Source: Palsa-504 sp963834685
Lineage (GTDB): Bacteria; Actinomycetota; Actinomycetes; Streptosporangiales; Streptosporangiaceae
Reading direction: 5' to 3'
Assembly (NCBI GenBank): GCA_963834685.1
Contig: CAWICW010000009.1
Span: 124,001-188,000, forward strand
Length of the DNA stretch: 64,000 bases
The notes beneath the pieces are model-generated. The model was not told the origin of the DNA. It made no database searches and saw only the letters and a program-made list of their open reading frames with translations. Below are positions 42,647 to 51,764 of this stretch, in pieces (the stretch's first letter is position 1; every line of letters begins with the position of its first letter). A program made the translations under genes and the position numbers.

Positions 42647-43894
42647 ATGTCTTCCCGCCTGGCCAGCCCCTACCCTGGGCTCATGATCGAGACCATGACC
42701 GGCCGCGCGACCGAGCTGACGCGGCTCAGCCACGAGCACGCCGCGCACAACTACCACCCGCTGCCCGTCGTCATCGACGAGGCCGAGGGCGCCTGGGTGA
42801 CCGACGTCGAGGGACGCCGCTACCTGGACATGCTCGCCGCGTACTCGGCGCTGAACTTCGGTCACCGGCACCCGCGGCTGATCGCCGCCGCCAAGAGCCA
42901 GCTTGAGCGGCTGACGCTGGTAAGCCGGGCGTTCGACCACGACCAGTTCGGGCCGTTCTGCGCCGAGCTGGCCGAGCTGGCGGGCATGGACGTGGTGCTG
43001 CCGATGAACACCGGCGCCGAGGCGGTCGAGACGGCGATCAAGGTCTCCCGCAAGTGGGGGTACCGGGTCAAGGGAGTGCCCGCCGACCAGGCCGTGATCA
43101 TCGCGTTCGACGGGAACTTCCACGGGCGCACGACCACGATCGTCAGCTTCTCCACCGATCCTGACGCCCGGGATGACTTCGGGCCGTACACGCCGGGGTT
43201 CCGCGTCGTCCCCTACGGCGACCTGGACGCGGTGGCGGCTGTGCTTGACGATCGTGTGGTCGCGGTGCTGGTCGAGCCGATCCAGGGCGAGGCCGGGGTG
43301 GTCGTGCCGCCGGCCGGCTTCCTGGCCGGGCTGCGCGAGCTGTGCACCGCGCACGGCATCTTGATGATCGCGGACGAGATCCAGTCCGGGCTCGGCCGGA
43401 CCGGTCATACCTTCGCGTGCTCGGCCGAGAACGTGGTACCGGACGCGTACCTGCTGGGCAAGGCGCTCGGCGGCGGGATCGTGCCGGTGTCCGCGATGGT
43501 GTCCAGCTGGCCGGTGCTCGGCGTGCTGGAGCCGGGCCAGCACGGGTCCACGTTCGGCGGGAACCCGCTGGCCTGCGCGGTCGGCCGCGAGGTGGTGGCC
43601 ATGCTGCGCACCGGGGAGTACCAGGCCCGCGCGGCCATGCTCGGCGAGCACATGCACGCGCGGCTGGCCGCGCTGCCGCGCGAGGTGGTCCGCGCGGTGC
43701 GCGGGCGCGGGCTGTGGGCCGGGGTCGAGTTCGCCTCGCTGCCCGGCCGGGAGGTGTGCGAGCGGCTGGCCGCGGCCGGGGTGCTGGCCAAGGAGACGCA
43801 CGGGAACGTGATCCGGCTCGCCCCGCCGCTGGTGATCAGCGAGACCGACCTGGACTGGGGCCTGGACCGGATCGAAGAGGTCGCGCAGCGCTAG
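42647..43894 (+). CDS. rocD: Ornithine aminotransferase
   Basis: 415 residues from the ATG at 42647; ATG codons at 42683 and 42695 give 403 and 399 and are equally plausible. Class III fold: AYSALNFGHRHPRLI, MNTGAEAVETAIK, GNFHGRTT, ADEIQSGLGRTG, the PLP Lys in LGKALGGGI and GSTFGGNPLACA. It converts ornithine to glutamate semialdehyde in arginine breakdown. Its TAG overlaps the stop of the convergent flavin reductase frame. Confidence 0.95.
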   Translation: MSSRLASPYPGLMIETMTGRATELTRLSHEHAAHNYHPLPVVIDEAEGAWVTDVEGRRYLDMLAAYSALNFGHRHPRLIAAAKSQLERLTLVSRAFDHDQFGPFCAELAELAGMDVVLPMNTGAEAVETAIKVSRKWGYRVKGVPADQAVIIAFDGNFHGRTTTIVSFSTDPDARDDFGPYTPGFRVVPYGDLDAVAAVLDDRVVAVLVEPIQGEAGVVVPPAGFLAGLRELCTAHGILMIADEIQSGLGRTGHTFACSAENVVPDAYLLGKALGGGIVPVSAMVSSWPVLGVLEPGQHGSTFGGNPLACAVGREVVAMLRTGEYQARAAMLGEHMHARLAALPREVVRAVRGRGLWAGVEFASLPGREVCERLAAAGVLAKETHGNVIRLAPPLVISETDLDWGLDRIEEVAQR

Positions 43895-44375
43895 CCGAGG
43901 CGGCGGTAGGCGCCTGAGTAGTGCACCAGGGGGCCGCGTGCCGCGGAGTCCGGGGGCCGGCCACGGCCTCGACCTGGCCGACGACGATGCTGTGGTCGCC
44001 GGCGTCGTGCACGGCGGTGGTGCGGCACTCCAGCACCGCCAGGGCGTCGTCGAGCAGCGGCGCGCCGGTGGCCGGGCCGGGGTGGTGAGCCACGCCGTCC
44101 AGCTGCCCGTCCAGCGGGCGGCCCCGGGTGGCCAGCCAGCGGGCGGTCTTCTCGTCGTCCTCGGCCAGGATGGATACGGCCCAGGAGCCCTCGGCCAGGA
44201 CCGCGTCGTGGAACCGGGCGATCTTCTCCGCGCAGAACAGGACCAGCGGCGGGTCCAGCGAGACGGAGGTGAACGCGCTGACCGTCATGGCGTGGCCGCC
44301 CCGGGTGGTGACCACCACGATCCCGCTCGCGAACTGGCCGGCCGCCCGCCGGAACGCGGCGCCGTCGGCGCTCAC
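43836..44375 (-). CDS. Flavin reductase-domain protein with probable C-terminal frameshift
   Basis: From the GTG at 44375 (GTGA overlap with the gene above) the frame reads FRRAAGQFASGIVVVTTRGG, TVSAFTSVSLDPPLVLFC and DDALAVLECRTTAVHDAGDH, a flavin reductase-like FMN-binding domain. Near residue 145 the sequence becomes Pro/Arg/Ala-rich nonsense. In another frame the expected end appears: GPLVHYSGAYRRLG followed by TAG at 43891-43893. One added C in the CCCCC run (43952-43956, G on the plus strand) restores one continuous 160-residue protein ending at 43891. The mismatch is a sequencing error or a real mutation. The intact protein would bind FMN and act as an oxidoreductase or reductase partner. 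Confidence 0.75.
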   Translation of the reverse strand: MSADGAAFRRAAGQFASGIVVVTTRGGHAMTVSAFTSVSLDPPLVLFCAEKIARFHDAVLAEGSWAVSILAEDDEKTARWLATRGRPLDGQLDGVAHHPGPATGAPLLDDALAVLECRTTAVHDAGDHSIVVGQVEAVAGPRTPRHAAPWCTTQAPTAASASAARPLRSGPGPSPGRSR

Positions 44376-44782
44376 CGCGGCCGCGTCCCGGCGTGGCGGA
44401 CCCTGCCGCCCAAGGACAAGGCGCCGAACGACAGGGCGATCCCGGCCAGCGCGCTCACCGTGCCGCCGTACAGGTACCACTTGCCCGCGGTGGTGTTAGT
44501 GATGATCACGCTGCCGTTGGAGTCTGGCATGGACAGGACGAACGACGCGAGGATCCAGCCGACCGCGGGCCATACCGCGCCGCTGACCGAGCGCATGGCC
44601 CAGGACCCCAGCATGCACGTGGCCAGGAGCAGCACGCAGAACCCGATCGCCGCCACCGGGACCAGCCGGCTGTACTGGAAGCTGCCGATCAGGCCCTGCA
44701 CCGCGCCGACCAGGAACAAGGCGGCGTACGCGGCCGCGGTGAGCAGCCGCCGGCTCCCGTTCCCGCCCGTCGCGACATCCAT
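44372..44782 (-). CDS. Small integral membrane protein (about four helices)
   Basis: 136 residues with about four hydrophobic segments (roughly 13-32, 40-60, 68-85 and 104-124). The family is common next to mshB in actinomycetes and has no known function. It starts 9 bases after mshB and ends in a GTGA overlap with the flavin reductase, so the three genes form an operon. Confidence 0.75.
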   Translation of the reverse strand: MDVATGGNGSRRLLTAAAYAALFLVGAVQGLIGSFQYSRLVPVAAIGFCVLLLATCMLGSWAMRSVSGAVWPAVGWILASFVLSMPDSNGSVIITNTTAGKWYLYGGTVSALAGIALSFGALSLGGRVRHAGTRPR

Positions 44783-44791
44783 ACCAGCAGG

Positions 44792-45538
44792 TTACTGTGC
44801 AAACAGGCCGGTCTCGCGGCGGCCCGGGCCGCGCGGCCCGGCCAGCAGGGCGTAGTACTCGGTGCTGCTGGCCTGGCGGCGCACGCCGTCGGACAGGGCG
44901 AAGAACGGGGGGTCCACCGTGATCTGGGTGGCGTGCGCGCGCATCGCGGCCAGCTTCTGGCCGAACCAGGCGCCGGCCTCGATCTCGGTGGTGACCAGCC
45001 CGGAGGGCGGCGTGGCGGTGGCGTAGAACTTCTCCGGCGCGTCCGGGCCGGCCAGCTCGCAGGCGCGCCAGGCGACCCGGTGGGCCTGGATGTGATCGGG
45101 GTGCCCGTAGGCACCGTGGGCGTCGTAGGTCAGCAGGACCTGCGGCCGCACCTCGCCGATGACGTCGAGCAGGGCGCGCGCCGCCTGGTCCACGTCGGCC
45201 CGCCAGAAACAGCGCGGGTCGTCGTTGCCCGCGGTGCCCATCATGCCCGAGTCGCGCCAGCGGCCGGGACCGCCGAGGAACCGGTGGTCGGTCACGCCGA
45301 GCGCGGCGCAGGCCGCGGCCAGCTCGCCGATCCGGTACTCCCCCAGCCGGTCCTCCTTCTCCGCGGCCAGGTAGGCCAGCGACGGCGGGATGATCTCGCC
45401 GAGCTCGCCGAGCGTGCAGGTGACGAGGGTGACCTGCGCGCCTTCGGCCGCGTGCCTGGCCATCGTGGCCCCGGTGTAGATCGACTCGTCGTCGGGGTGC
45501 GCGTGCACCAGGAGCAGCCGCCGGTCGGGCGAGGTCAT
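44792..45538 (-). CDS. mshB: GlcNAc-Ins deacetylase of mycothiol synthesis
   Basis: 248 residues. Zinc site: AHPDDES near the N-terminus and GHPDHIQAH further on; TCTLGELGE and LTYDAHGAYGHPDH are hallmarks of MshB. It removes the acetyl group from GlcNAc-Ins to give GlcN-Ins, the second committed step of mycothiol synthesis. Somewhat shorter than the usual 290-300 residues at the C-terminus. A related amidase acting on mycothiol conjugates (Mca) is possible but less likely. Confidence 0.88.
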   Translation of the reverse strand: MTSPDRRLLLVHAHPDDESIYTGATMARHAAEGAQVTLVTCTLGELGEIIPPSLAYLAAEKEDRLGEYRIGELAAACAALGVTDHRFLGGPGRWRDSGMMGTAGNDDPRCFWRADVDQAARALLDVIGEVRPQVLLTYDAHGAYGHPDHIQAHRVAWRACELAGPDAPEKFYATATPPSGLVTTEIEAGAWFGQKLAAMRAHATQITVDPPFFALSDGVRRQASSTEYYALLAGPRGPGRRETGLFAQ

Positions 45539-45582
45539 GGCAGTAAGCCTATCGGCGGCCGGAACTGGCTACATTTCATGGC

Positions 45583-47769
45583 ATGACCGAAAGCTTCCCC
45601 CGGCAAGAGGCCAGGACCAGGCGGTTCACGCTCGGGGCACCGCGCGCGTTCCGCGTCTCACCCGACGGCGTCCGGGTCGCCTACCTGCGCACCAAGGGCG
45701 GCGCCGACCCGGTGACGTGCCTGTGGGTGCTGGACGTGGACCGCGGGCAGGAACGCCTGGTAGCCGACCCGAGGACGCTCGGCCCTGACCAGGAATGCAC
45801 CGGCGAGGAAACCCTGCCGCCGCAGGAGCGGGCCCGGCGGGAACGAGTCCGAGAGCAGGCGGGCGGCATCGTGGCCTACGCGACCGACCAGGCGGTCGCG
45901 GTGGCCGCCTTCGCGCTGTCCGGCCGCGTGTACGCCGTGCCGCTGACCGGCGGCGGGGCCGTGTCCGTCACCGGCGTCGGGCCGGCGCAGGAGGTGGCGA
46001 CACGGACCCCGGCGCTGGATCCCCGGCCCGACCCGGCCGGACGGCGGCTGGCCTATGTCTGCGACGGCGCGCTGCGGGTCGCGGACCTTACCGGCGCCGG
46101 GGACCGGGTAATCGCGGACCCGCGGGGTGCGCCGGGGGTGACGTTCGGGCTGCCCGAGTTCATCGCGGCCGAGGAGATGGACCGCCATCGCGGCTACTGG
46201 TGGGCCCCGGACGGCTCCGCACTGCTCGTCGCGCGGGTGGACGAGACCCCGGTCAACCGGTGGCACATCGCCGATCCCGCGCACCCCGGACGCCCGCCCG
46301 CCGAGGTGGCCTATCCCGCGGCCGGCACCCCGAACGCCGAGGTGTCCCTGCTCCTGGCCCGGCTCGACGGCCCTATCATGCCCGTCGAGACCGACCGGGC
46401 CGCCTTCCCGTACCTGGTCACCGCCGGATGGCAGGACGGGCACGACCCGCTGGTCGTGGTGCAGAGCCGGGACCAGCGGGCCGTCCGGATCCTCGGCGTC
46501 GACGCCGCCAGCGGCCAGACCAGAGTGCTGCACGAGGACACCGACCCGTGCTGGCTGGAGATCGTCCCGGGCGTCCCGGCCTGGACCGCGGACGGCCGGA
46601 TCGTCTGGACCCGGGACGAGCAGGACACCCGCCGCCTGGTCCTCGTCGCGCCGGGCGGATCGCCCGAGCCGGTGACCCCGCCGGGCCTGCAGGTCCGCGG
46701 CGTGCTGGACGTGGACGGGGACACCGTGCTGTTCCAGGCGTCGCAGGACCCGGCCGAGGCGAGCCTGTGGAGCTACGGGCCGGGCGGCCTGAGCCAGGCC
46801 GGGGAAGGCGGCGGGGTCGAGGGAGGCACCCGCGCGGGCGGCACCACGGTTGCCTTCCGCCGGACGCTGGACACCGACGGCGCGACCATCCGCGTGTCCA
46901 GGGCCGACGGCGGCCCGGCGATCGGCATACCGTCGCTGGCCGAGCAGCCGGCGCTGCCCGCGCCCCGCCCGGTCCTGTTCCGGGCCGGCCCGCGCGAGAT
47001 CCAGACCGCGGTCCTGTTCCCGTCCTGGCATCAGCCCGGGCAGGGCCGGCTGCCGGTGCTGCTCGACCCGTACGGCGGCCCGCACGCGCAGCGGGTGATC
47101 CGGGCGCGCGGCGCCTACCTGGTCCCGCAGTGGTTCGCCGAGCAGGGGTTCGCGGTGGTGATCGCGGACGGCCGCGGCACCCCCGCCCGCGGGCCGGCCT
47201 GGGAACGCGCGGTGGCCGGTGACCTGGCCGGCCCGGCGCTGGAGGACCAGGTCGACGCGCTGGCGGCCGCGGCCGGCCGGTTCGCCGACCTGGACACCGG
47301 CCGGGTGGCGATCCGGGGCTGGTCGTTCGGCGGCTACCTGGCCGCGCTGGCCGTGCTGCGCCGCCCCGACGTGTTCCACGCGGCGATCGCGGGCGCCCCG
47401 GTCACCGACTGGCGGCTGTACGACACCCACTACACCGAGCGCTACCTGGGCCTGCCGGGCGCCGACGGTGACGCCTACGACCGGTCCTGCGTGATTTCTC
47501 TGGCCGAACGGGCCGTGGCTCGAGCGACCCCCCGGGCGCTGCTGCTGATCCACGGCCTGGCCGACGACAACGTGGTGGTGGCGCACACCCTGCGGCTGTC
47601 CGCCGCGCTGCTGGCCGCCGGGTACCCGCACGCGGTGCTGCCGCTGTCCGGCATCACGCACATGGCCTCCCAGGAGACGGTCGCGGAGAACCTCCTGCTG
47701 CTGCAGCTCGACTTCCTCCGCCGCAGCCTCGGGGTGCAGCACCTCGATGCGCAGCGCCTCGGGGTGTAG
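45583..47769 (+). CDS. S9 family prolyl oligopeptidase (DPP IV-like)
   Basis: 728 residues. An N-terminal beta-propeller (about 1-460) with FIAAEEMDRHRGYWWAPDG, and a C-terminal alpha/beta-hydrolase domain. Catalytic residues: Ser581 in GWSFGGYLA, Asp661 or Asp662 in GLADDNVV and His693 in GITHM. The EE pair in AAEEMDRHRG is the double-Glu motif that binds the substrate N-terminus in DPP IV. No signal peptide, so probably cytoplasmic. It cleaves N-terminal dipeptides. Confidence 0.92.
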   Translation: MTESFPRQEARTRRFTLGAPRAFRVSPDGVRVAYLRTKGGADPVTCLWVLDVDRGQERLVADPRTLGPDQECTGEETLPPQERARRERVREQAGGIVAYATDQAVAVAAFALSGRVYAVPLTGGGAVSVTGVGPAQEVATRTPALDPRPDPAGRRLAYVCDGALRVADLTGAGDRVIADPRGAPGVTFGLPEFIAAEEMDRHRGYWWAPDGSALLVARVDETPVNRWHIADPAHPGRPPAEVAYPAAGTPNAEVSLLLARLDGPIMPVETDRAAFPYLVTAGWQDGHDPLVVVQSRDQRAVRILGVDAASGQTRVLHEDTDPCWLEIVPGVPAWTADGRIVWTRDEQDTRRLVLVAPGGSPEPVTPPGLQVRGVLDVDGDTVLFQASQDPAEASLWSYGPGGLSQAGEGGGVEGGTRAGGTTVAFRRTLDTDGATIRVSRADGGPAIGIPSLAEQPALPAPRPVLFRAGPREIQTAVLFPSWHQPGQGRLPVLLDPYGGPHAQRVIRARGAYLVPQWFAEQGFAVVIADGRGTPARGPAWERAVAGDLAGPALEDQVDALAAAAGRFADLDTGRVAIRGWSFGGYLAALAVLRRPDVFHAAIAGAPVTDWRLYDTHYTERYLGLPGADGDAYDRSCVISLAERAVARATPRALLLIHGLADDNVVVAHTLRLSAALLAAGYPHAVLPLSGITHMASQETVAENLLLLQLDFLRRSLGVQHLDAQRLGV

Positions 47770-47911
47770 CGAGGGTCACATGCCACGATGAGGTCTCGGT
47801 CACTGCATCACTGCGCCGACTGGAATAGGTTCTTGGGCAGCACCCCACGCCCGGACGGTTTGGCGGAGCGTGGCGTTACGCTTACGCTCGAAGCAGCGAG
47901 GACGCTGAAGC

Positions 47912-48718
47912 ATGACACAAGCACCGGAAGCGCCGGGCAGGACGCGGGCGCAGATCTCCGAACGCACGTTCCGTACCGACCCGTGGTGGAAGCAGCCGCG
48001 CGTGGTGGCCACCGGCCTCACGATCTGGCTGGCCTACGCCACGGTGCGCGTTTTCACCGGCCACTGGTACTACGTGCCTTCGGACCACTACCTGACCCCG
48101 TTCTACTCCCCGTGCGTCAGCGGTGAGTGCGTGCCTGGCTCGAGCGCCCTGGGCCAGTGGATCCCGGCCCTCCCGCCGATCATCCCGTACGCGTTCGTGT
48201 CGCTGGTGTTCGTGCTCGGCTTCCGGCTGACGTGCTACTACTACCGGGGGGCGTACTACCGGGCGTTCTGGCGGGCGCCGACGGCGTGCGCGGTGCGCGA
48301 GCCGCACGCGAAGTACACCGGCGAGACCAGGTTCCCGCTGATCGCGCAGAACCTGCACCGCTACTTCTGGTACGCGGCCCTGTTCGTCGGGATCCTGCTC
48401 ACCTACGACGCGGCGCAGGCGTTCCGCGGGCCGGACGGGAACTTCGGGTTCGGCCTCGGCTCGCTGATCATGCTGGCCAACGTGATCCTGCTGTGGTGCT
48501 ACACGCTGGGCTGCCACTCGTGCCGGCACATCACCGCCGGGCGGCTGAAGAACTTCTCCTCCCACCCGGTCAGGTACTGGGCCTGGACGAAGGTTTCGTG
48601 GCTGAACGCGCGGCACCTGCAGTTCGCCTGGATCACGCTCGGCACGTTGATGCTGACTGACCTGTACATCTTGCTGGTGGCCAGCGGAGCCTTCGCAGAT
48701 CCGAGAATCTTCAATTGA
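47912..48718 (+). CDS. Succinate dehydrogenase membrane anchor (Sdh1 type)
   Basis: 268 residues, about five membrane helices. Contains HWYYVPSDHYLTPFYSPCVSG, LTCYYYRGAYYRAFW, LHRYFWYAALFVGILLTYDA and a heme-ligand-rich segment (GCHSCRHITAGRL). It matches the single large anchor of actinobacterial Sdh1 (Rv0249c type in M. tuberculosis) rather than small SdhC/SdhD. It links the catalytic subunits to menaquinone. First gene of sdh in this window, 143 bases after the peptidase. Confidence 0.88.
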   Translation: MTQAPEAPGRTRAQISERTFRTDPWWKQPRVVATGLTIWLAYATVRVFTGHWYYVPSDHYLTPFYSPCVSGECVPGSSALGQWIPALPPIIPYAFVSLVFVLGFRLTCYYYRGAYYRAFWRAPTACAVREPHAKYTGETRFPLIAQNLHRYFWYAALFVGILLTYDAAQAFRGPDGNFGFGLGSLIMLANVILLWCYTLGCHSCRHITAGRLKNFSSHPVRYWAWTKVSWLNARHLQFAWITLGTLMLTDLYILLVASGAFADPRIFN

Positions 48719-48735
48719 CCGAACGGGCAGTGGTT

Positions 48736-50763
48736 ATGAGCGACGCAATATCTACCAGCGACGCGGGGTCGGCCGCCTCGGCGGCGAGCAAGGCAGTGTC
48801 GGCCGGCGAGATTGGCCGCTTGTCTTATGACGTGGTGGTCGTCGGCGCAGGCGGCTCGGGATTGCGGGCGGCGATCGAGGCGCGGCTGCTCGGCAAGAAG
48901 ACCGCGATCATCTCCAAGTCCCTGTTCGGCAAGGCGCACACGGTCATGGCCGAGGGCGGCTGCGCGGCGGCCATGGGCAACGTGAACCCGAACGACAACT
49001 GGCAGGTGCACTTCCGCGACACCATGCGGGGCGGCAAGTTCCTGAACAACTGGCGGATGGCCGAACTGCACGCCCAGGAGGCCCCGGACCGGGTCTGGGA
49101 GCTCGAGGCGTGGGGCGCGCTGTTCGACCGGACTCCCGACGGCAAGATCAGCCAGCGGAACTTCGGCGGGCACGAGTACCCGCGGCTGGCGCACGTCGGC
49201 GACCGCACCGGCCTGGAGATGATCCGGACCCTGCAGCAGAAGATCGTCGCCTTGCAGCAGGAAGACGCGGTCAACCTGGGCGACCCAGAGGCGATGATCA
49301 AGGTCTACGCCGAGACCACGATCATCCGTCTGATGAAGGACGGCGCTGCTGGCAACGGGGGGCGTATCGCCGGGGCTTTCGGATATTTCCGTGATACGGG
49401 ACGATTTGTCCTGTTCGAGGCGCCGGCGGTCGTGCTCGCGACCGGCGGCATCGGGAAGACGTTCAAGGTCTCCTCCAACTCCTGGGAGTACACCGGGGAC
49501 GGCCACGCGCTCGCGCTGCTGGCCGGGGCGACCCTGCTGAACATGGAGTTCGTGCAGTTCCACCCGACGCATATGGTCTGGCCGCTGTCGGTGGCCGGCC
49601 TGCTGGTCACCGAGTCGGTGCGCGGCGACGGCGGGGTGCTGCGGAACTCCGAAGGCAAGCGGTTCATGTTCAATTACGTGCCCGACGTGTTCCGGCCGAT
49701 GTACGCGGAGACCGAGGAGGAGGCCGACCGCTGGTACAACGACCAGGCCAACAACCGGCGCCCGCCCGAACTGCTGCCCCGGGATGAAGTGGCCCGGTCG
49801 ATCAGGGCCGAGGTCAAGGCCGGGCGCGGGTCACCGCACGGCGGCGTGTTCCTCGACATCGCGTCCCGGCGGCCAGCCGAGGAGATCCTGCGCAAGCTAC
49901 CGTCCATGTACCACCAGTTCAAGGAACTGGCCGATGTCGACATCACCAAGGAGCCGATGGAGGTCGGCCCGGCCCAGCACTACGTGATGGGCGGGGTCGA
50001 GGTAGACCCGGACTCCGGCGCGGCGCTCGTGCCCGGGCTGTTCGCGGCCGGCGAGGTCTCCGGCGGCATGCACGGCTCCAACCGGCTGGGCGGCAACTCG
50101 CTGTCGGACCTGCTCGTGTTCGGTCGGCGGGCCGGCGCCGGGGCGGCGGATTACCTTGACGCCAACCAGGCGCGGCCGACGATCTCGGAGGCGGCGCTGG
50201 CCGAGGCGCAGGCCGAGGCGCTCGCCCCGCTCCAGCGAGTCGGCGGCGAGAACCCGTACACGGTCCACGCCGAGGTCCAGCAGACGATGAGCGACCTGGT
50301 CGGCATTATCCGCCGCGAGGACGAGATCAAGACCGCCGTGGCGGAACTGGACAAACTGCGTGAGCGCGCCGCGAAGGTGAGCGCACCGGGCGGCAGTGCC
50401 TACAACCCGGGGTGGCACCTGGCCCTCGACCTGCGCAACATCTTGCTGATCGCGGAGTGCGTGGCACAGGCCGCGCTGGAACGCCAGGAGTCGCGCGGCG
50501 GTCACACCCGCGACGATTATCCGGGCATGTCACCGGAATGGCGGAAAGTGAACCTGATCTGCACGCTCGGCGCCAACGGCGGCGTGACGCTGCGGCAGCA
50601 GCCAATGGAGCCCATGCGGACGGACCTGCTCGAGCTGTTCGACGTGAGCGAGCTGCACAAGTACATGACCGACGAGGAACTGGCCGGGCTGCCCGGTGCC
50701 GGCGTCGTTGAGGAGAAACCTTCCGAAGCCAGCGAAGCGCCCGCGAGGAAGGCAGGGAAATAG
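48736..50763 (+). CDS. sdhA: Succinate dehydrogenase/fumarate reductase flavoprotein
   Basis: 675 residues from the ATG at 48736; a TTG at 48715 would overlap the upstream stop. FAD-binding DVVVVGAGGSGLRAAIEA, covalent-FAD His68 in KAHTVMAEGG, and NRLGGNSLSDLLVFGRRAG. It oxidises succinate to fumarate. The order anchor, flavoprotein, iron-sulfur protein matches actinobacterial Sdh1 (Rv0249c-Rv0247c). Confidence 0.95.
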   Translation: MSDAISTSDAGSAASAASKAVSAGEIGRLSYDVVVVGAGGSGLRAAIEARLLGKKTAIISKSLFGKAHTVMAEGGCAAAMGNVNPNDNWQVHFRDTMRGGKFLNNWRMAELHAQEAPDRVWELEAWGALFDRTPDGKISQRNFGGHEYPRLAHVGDRTGLEMIRTLQQKIVALQQEDAVNLGDPEAMIKVYAETTIIRLMKDGAAGNGGRIAGAFGYFRDTGRFVLFEAPAVVLATGGIGKTFKVSSNSWEYTGDGHALALLAGATLLNMEFVQFHPTHMVWPLSVAGLLVTESVRGDGGVLRNSEGKRFMFNYVPDVFRPMYAETEEEADRWYNDQANNRRPPELLPRDEVARSIRAEVKAGRGSPHGGVFLDIASRRPAEEILRKLPSMYHQFKELADVDITKEPMEVGPAQHYVMGGVEVDPDSGAALVPGLFAAGEVSGGMHGSNRLGGNSLSDLLVFGRRAGAGAADYLDANQARPTISEAALAEAQAEALAPLQRVGGENPYTVHAEVQQTMSDLVGIIRREDEIKTAVAELDKLRERAAKVSAPGGSAYNPGWHLALDLRNILLIAECVAQAALERQESRGGHTRDDYPGMSPEWRKVNLICTLGANGGVTLRQQPMEPMRTDLLELFDVSELHKYMTDEELAGLPGAGVVEEKPSEASEAPARKAGK

Positions 50764-50767
50764 AGCG

Positions 50768-51550
50768 ATGGGCTACAAGGCTGCGCTGCGGGTCTGGCGC
50801 GGGGACGCGGGCGCCGGGGAACTCGCCGACTACCAGGTCGAGGTCAACGAGGGCGAGGTGGTACTGGACGTGCTGCACCGGCTGCAGGCGACCCAGGCCA
50901 GCGACCTGGCCATCCGGTGGAACTGCAAGGCCGGCAAGTGCGGGTCGTGCTCGATGGAGATCAACGGGCGGCCGCGGCTGGCCTGCATGACCCGGATGTC
51001 GGTCTTCACGCCGCAGGAGACGCTGACCATCACCCCGCTGCGGACCTTCCCGGTGATCCGGGACCTGGTCACCGACGTGTCGTTCAACTACGCCAAGGCG
51101 CGGGAGATCCCGTCGTTCACCCCGGATCCGTCGGTGAAGCCCGGCGAGTTCCGGATGCAGCAGGTCGACGTCAACCGGTCGCAGGAGTTCCGGAAGTGCA
51201 TCGAGTGCTATCTGTGCCAGAACACGTGCCACGTGATCCGCGACCACCCGGAGAACGAGCGGCCGTTCGCCGGGCCGCGGTTCCTGATGCGGATCGCCGA
51301 ACTCGAGATGCACCCGGCCGACACCGCCGACCGGCGGGATATCGCCCAGGATGACTTCGGCCTCGGCTACTGCAACATCACCAAGTGCTGCACCGAGGTC
51401 TGCCCGGAGCACATCAAGATCACCGACAACGCGCTGATCCCGATGAAGGAGCGCGTGGTCGGCCGCAAGTACGACCCGCTGGTCTGGCTCGGCGACAAGA
51501 TCACCCGCCGCACCCACAAGGACACCCCCAAGGTCCCCGGCAAAACCTGA
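50768..51550 (+). CDS. sdhB: Succinate dehydrogenase iron-sulfur subunit
   Basis: 260 residues from the ATG five bases after sdhA; a longer upstream frame is not needed. Three clusters: 2Fe-2S ligands in CKAGKCGSC followed by C at AC(M), 4Fe-4S in CIECYLCQNTC, and the C-terminal CNITKCCTEVCPEHI. It passes electrons from SdhA to quinone through the anchor. Confidence 0.95.
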   Translation: MGYKAALRVWRGDAGAGELADYQVEVNEGEVVLDVLHRLQATQASDLAIRWNCKAGKCGSCSMEINGRPRLACMTRMSVFTPQETLTITPLRTFPVIRDLVTDVSFNYAKAREIPSFTPDPSVKPGEFRMQQVDVNRSQEFRKCIECYLCQNTCHVIRDHPENERPFAGPRFLMRIAELEMHPADTADRRDIAQDDFGLGYCNITKCCTEVCPEHIKITDNALIPMKERVVGRKYDPLVWLGDKITRRTHKDTPKVPGKT

Positions 51551-51764
51551 CCCCGCCCCCGCCCGGGGACGCAGGCGAGGATGAAGACAGTATGAAACCG
51601 GGCTTCGGCGGTCCGGGGCCCGGTTACCATGACTGTGGCCGGGGGACCGCCCGCTGGACCCGCCGGGGCTGGGATGAACGTGTTCGTGGAGCCCGCACCA
51701 CTGCCCGTTCCGCCTCAATGGTTTTTAAAGGTCTGCGGTTGAACCGTGGGAGCGAAGGGCTGGC

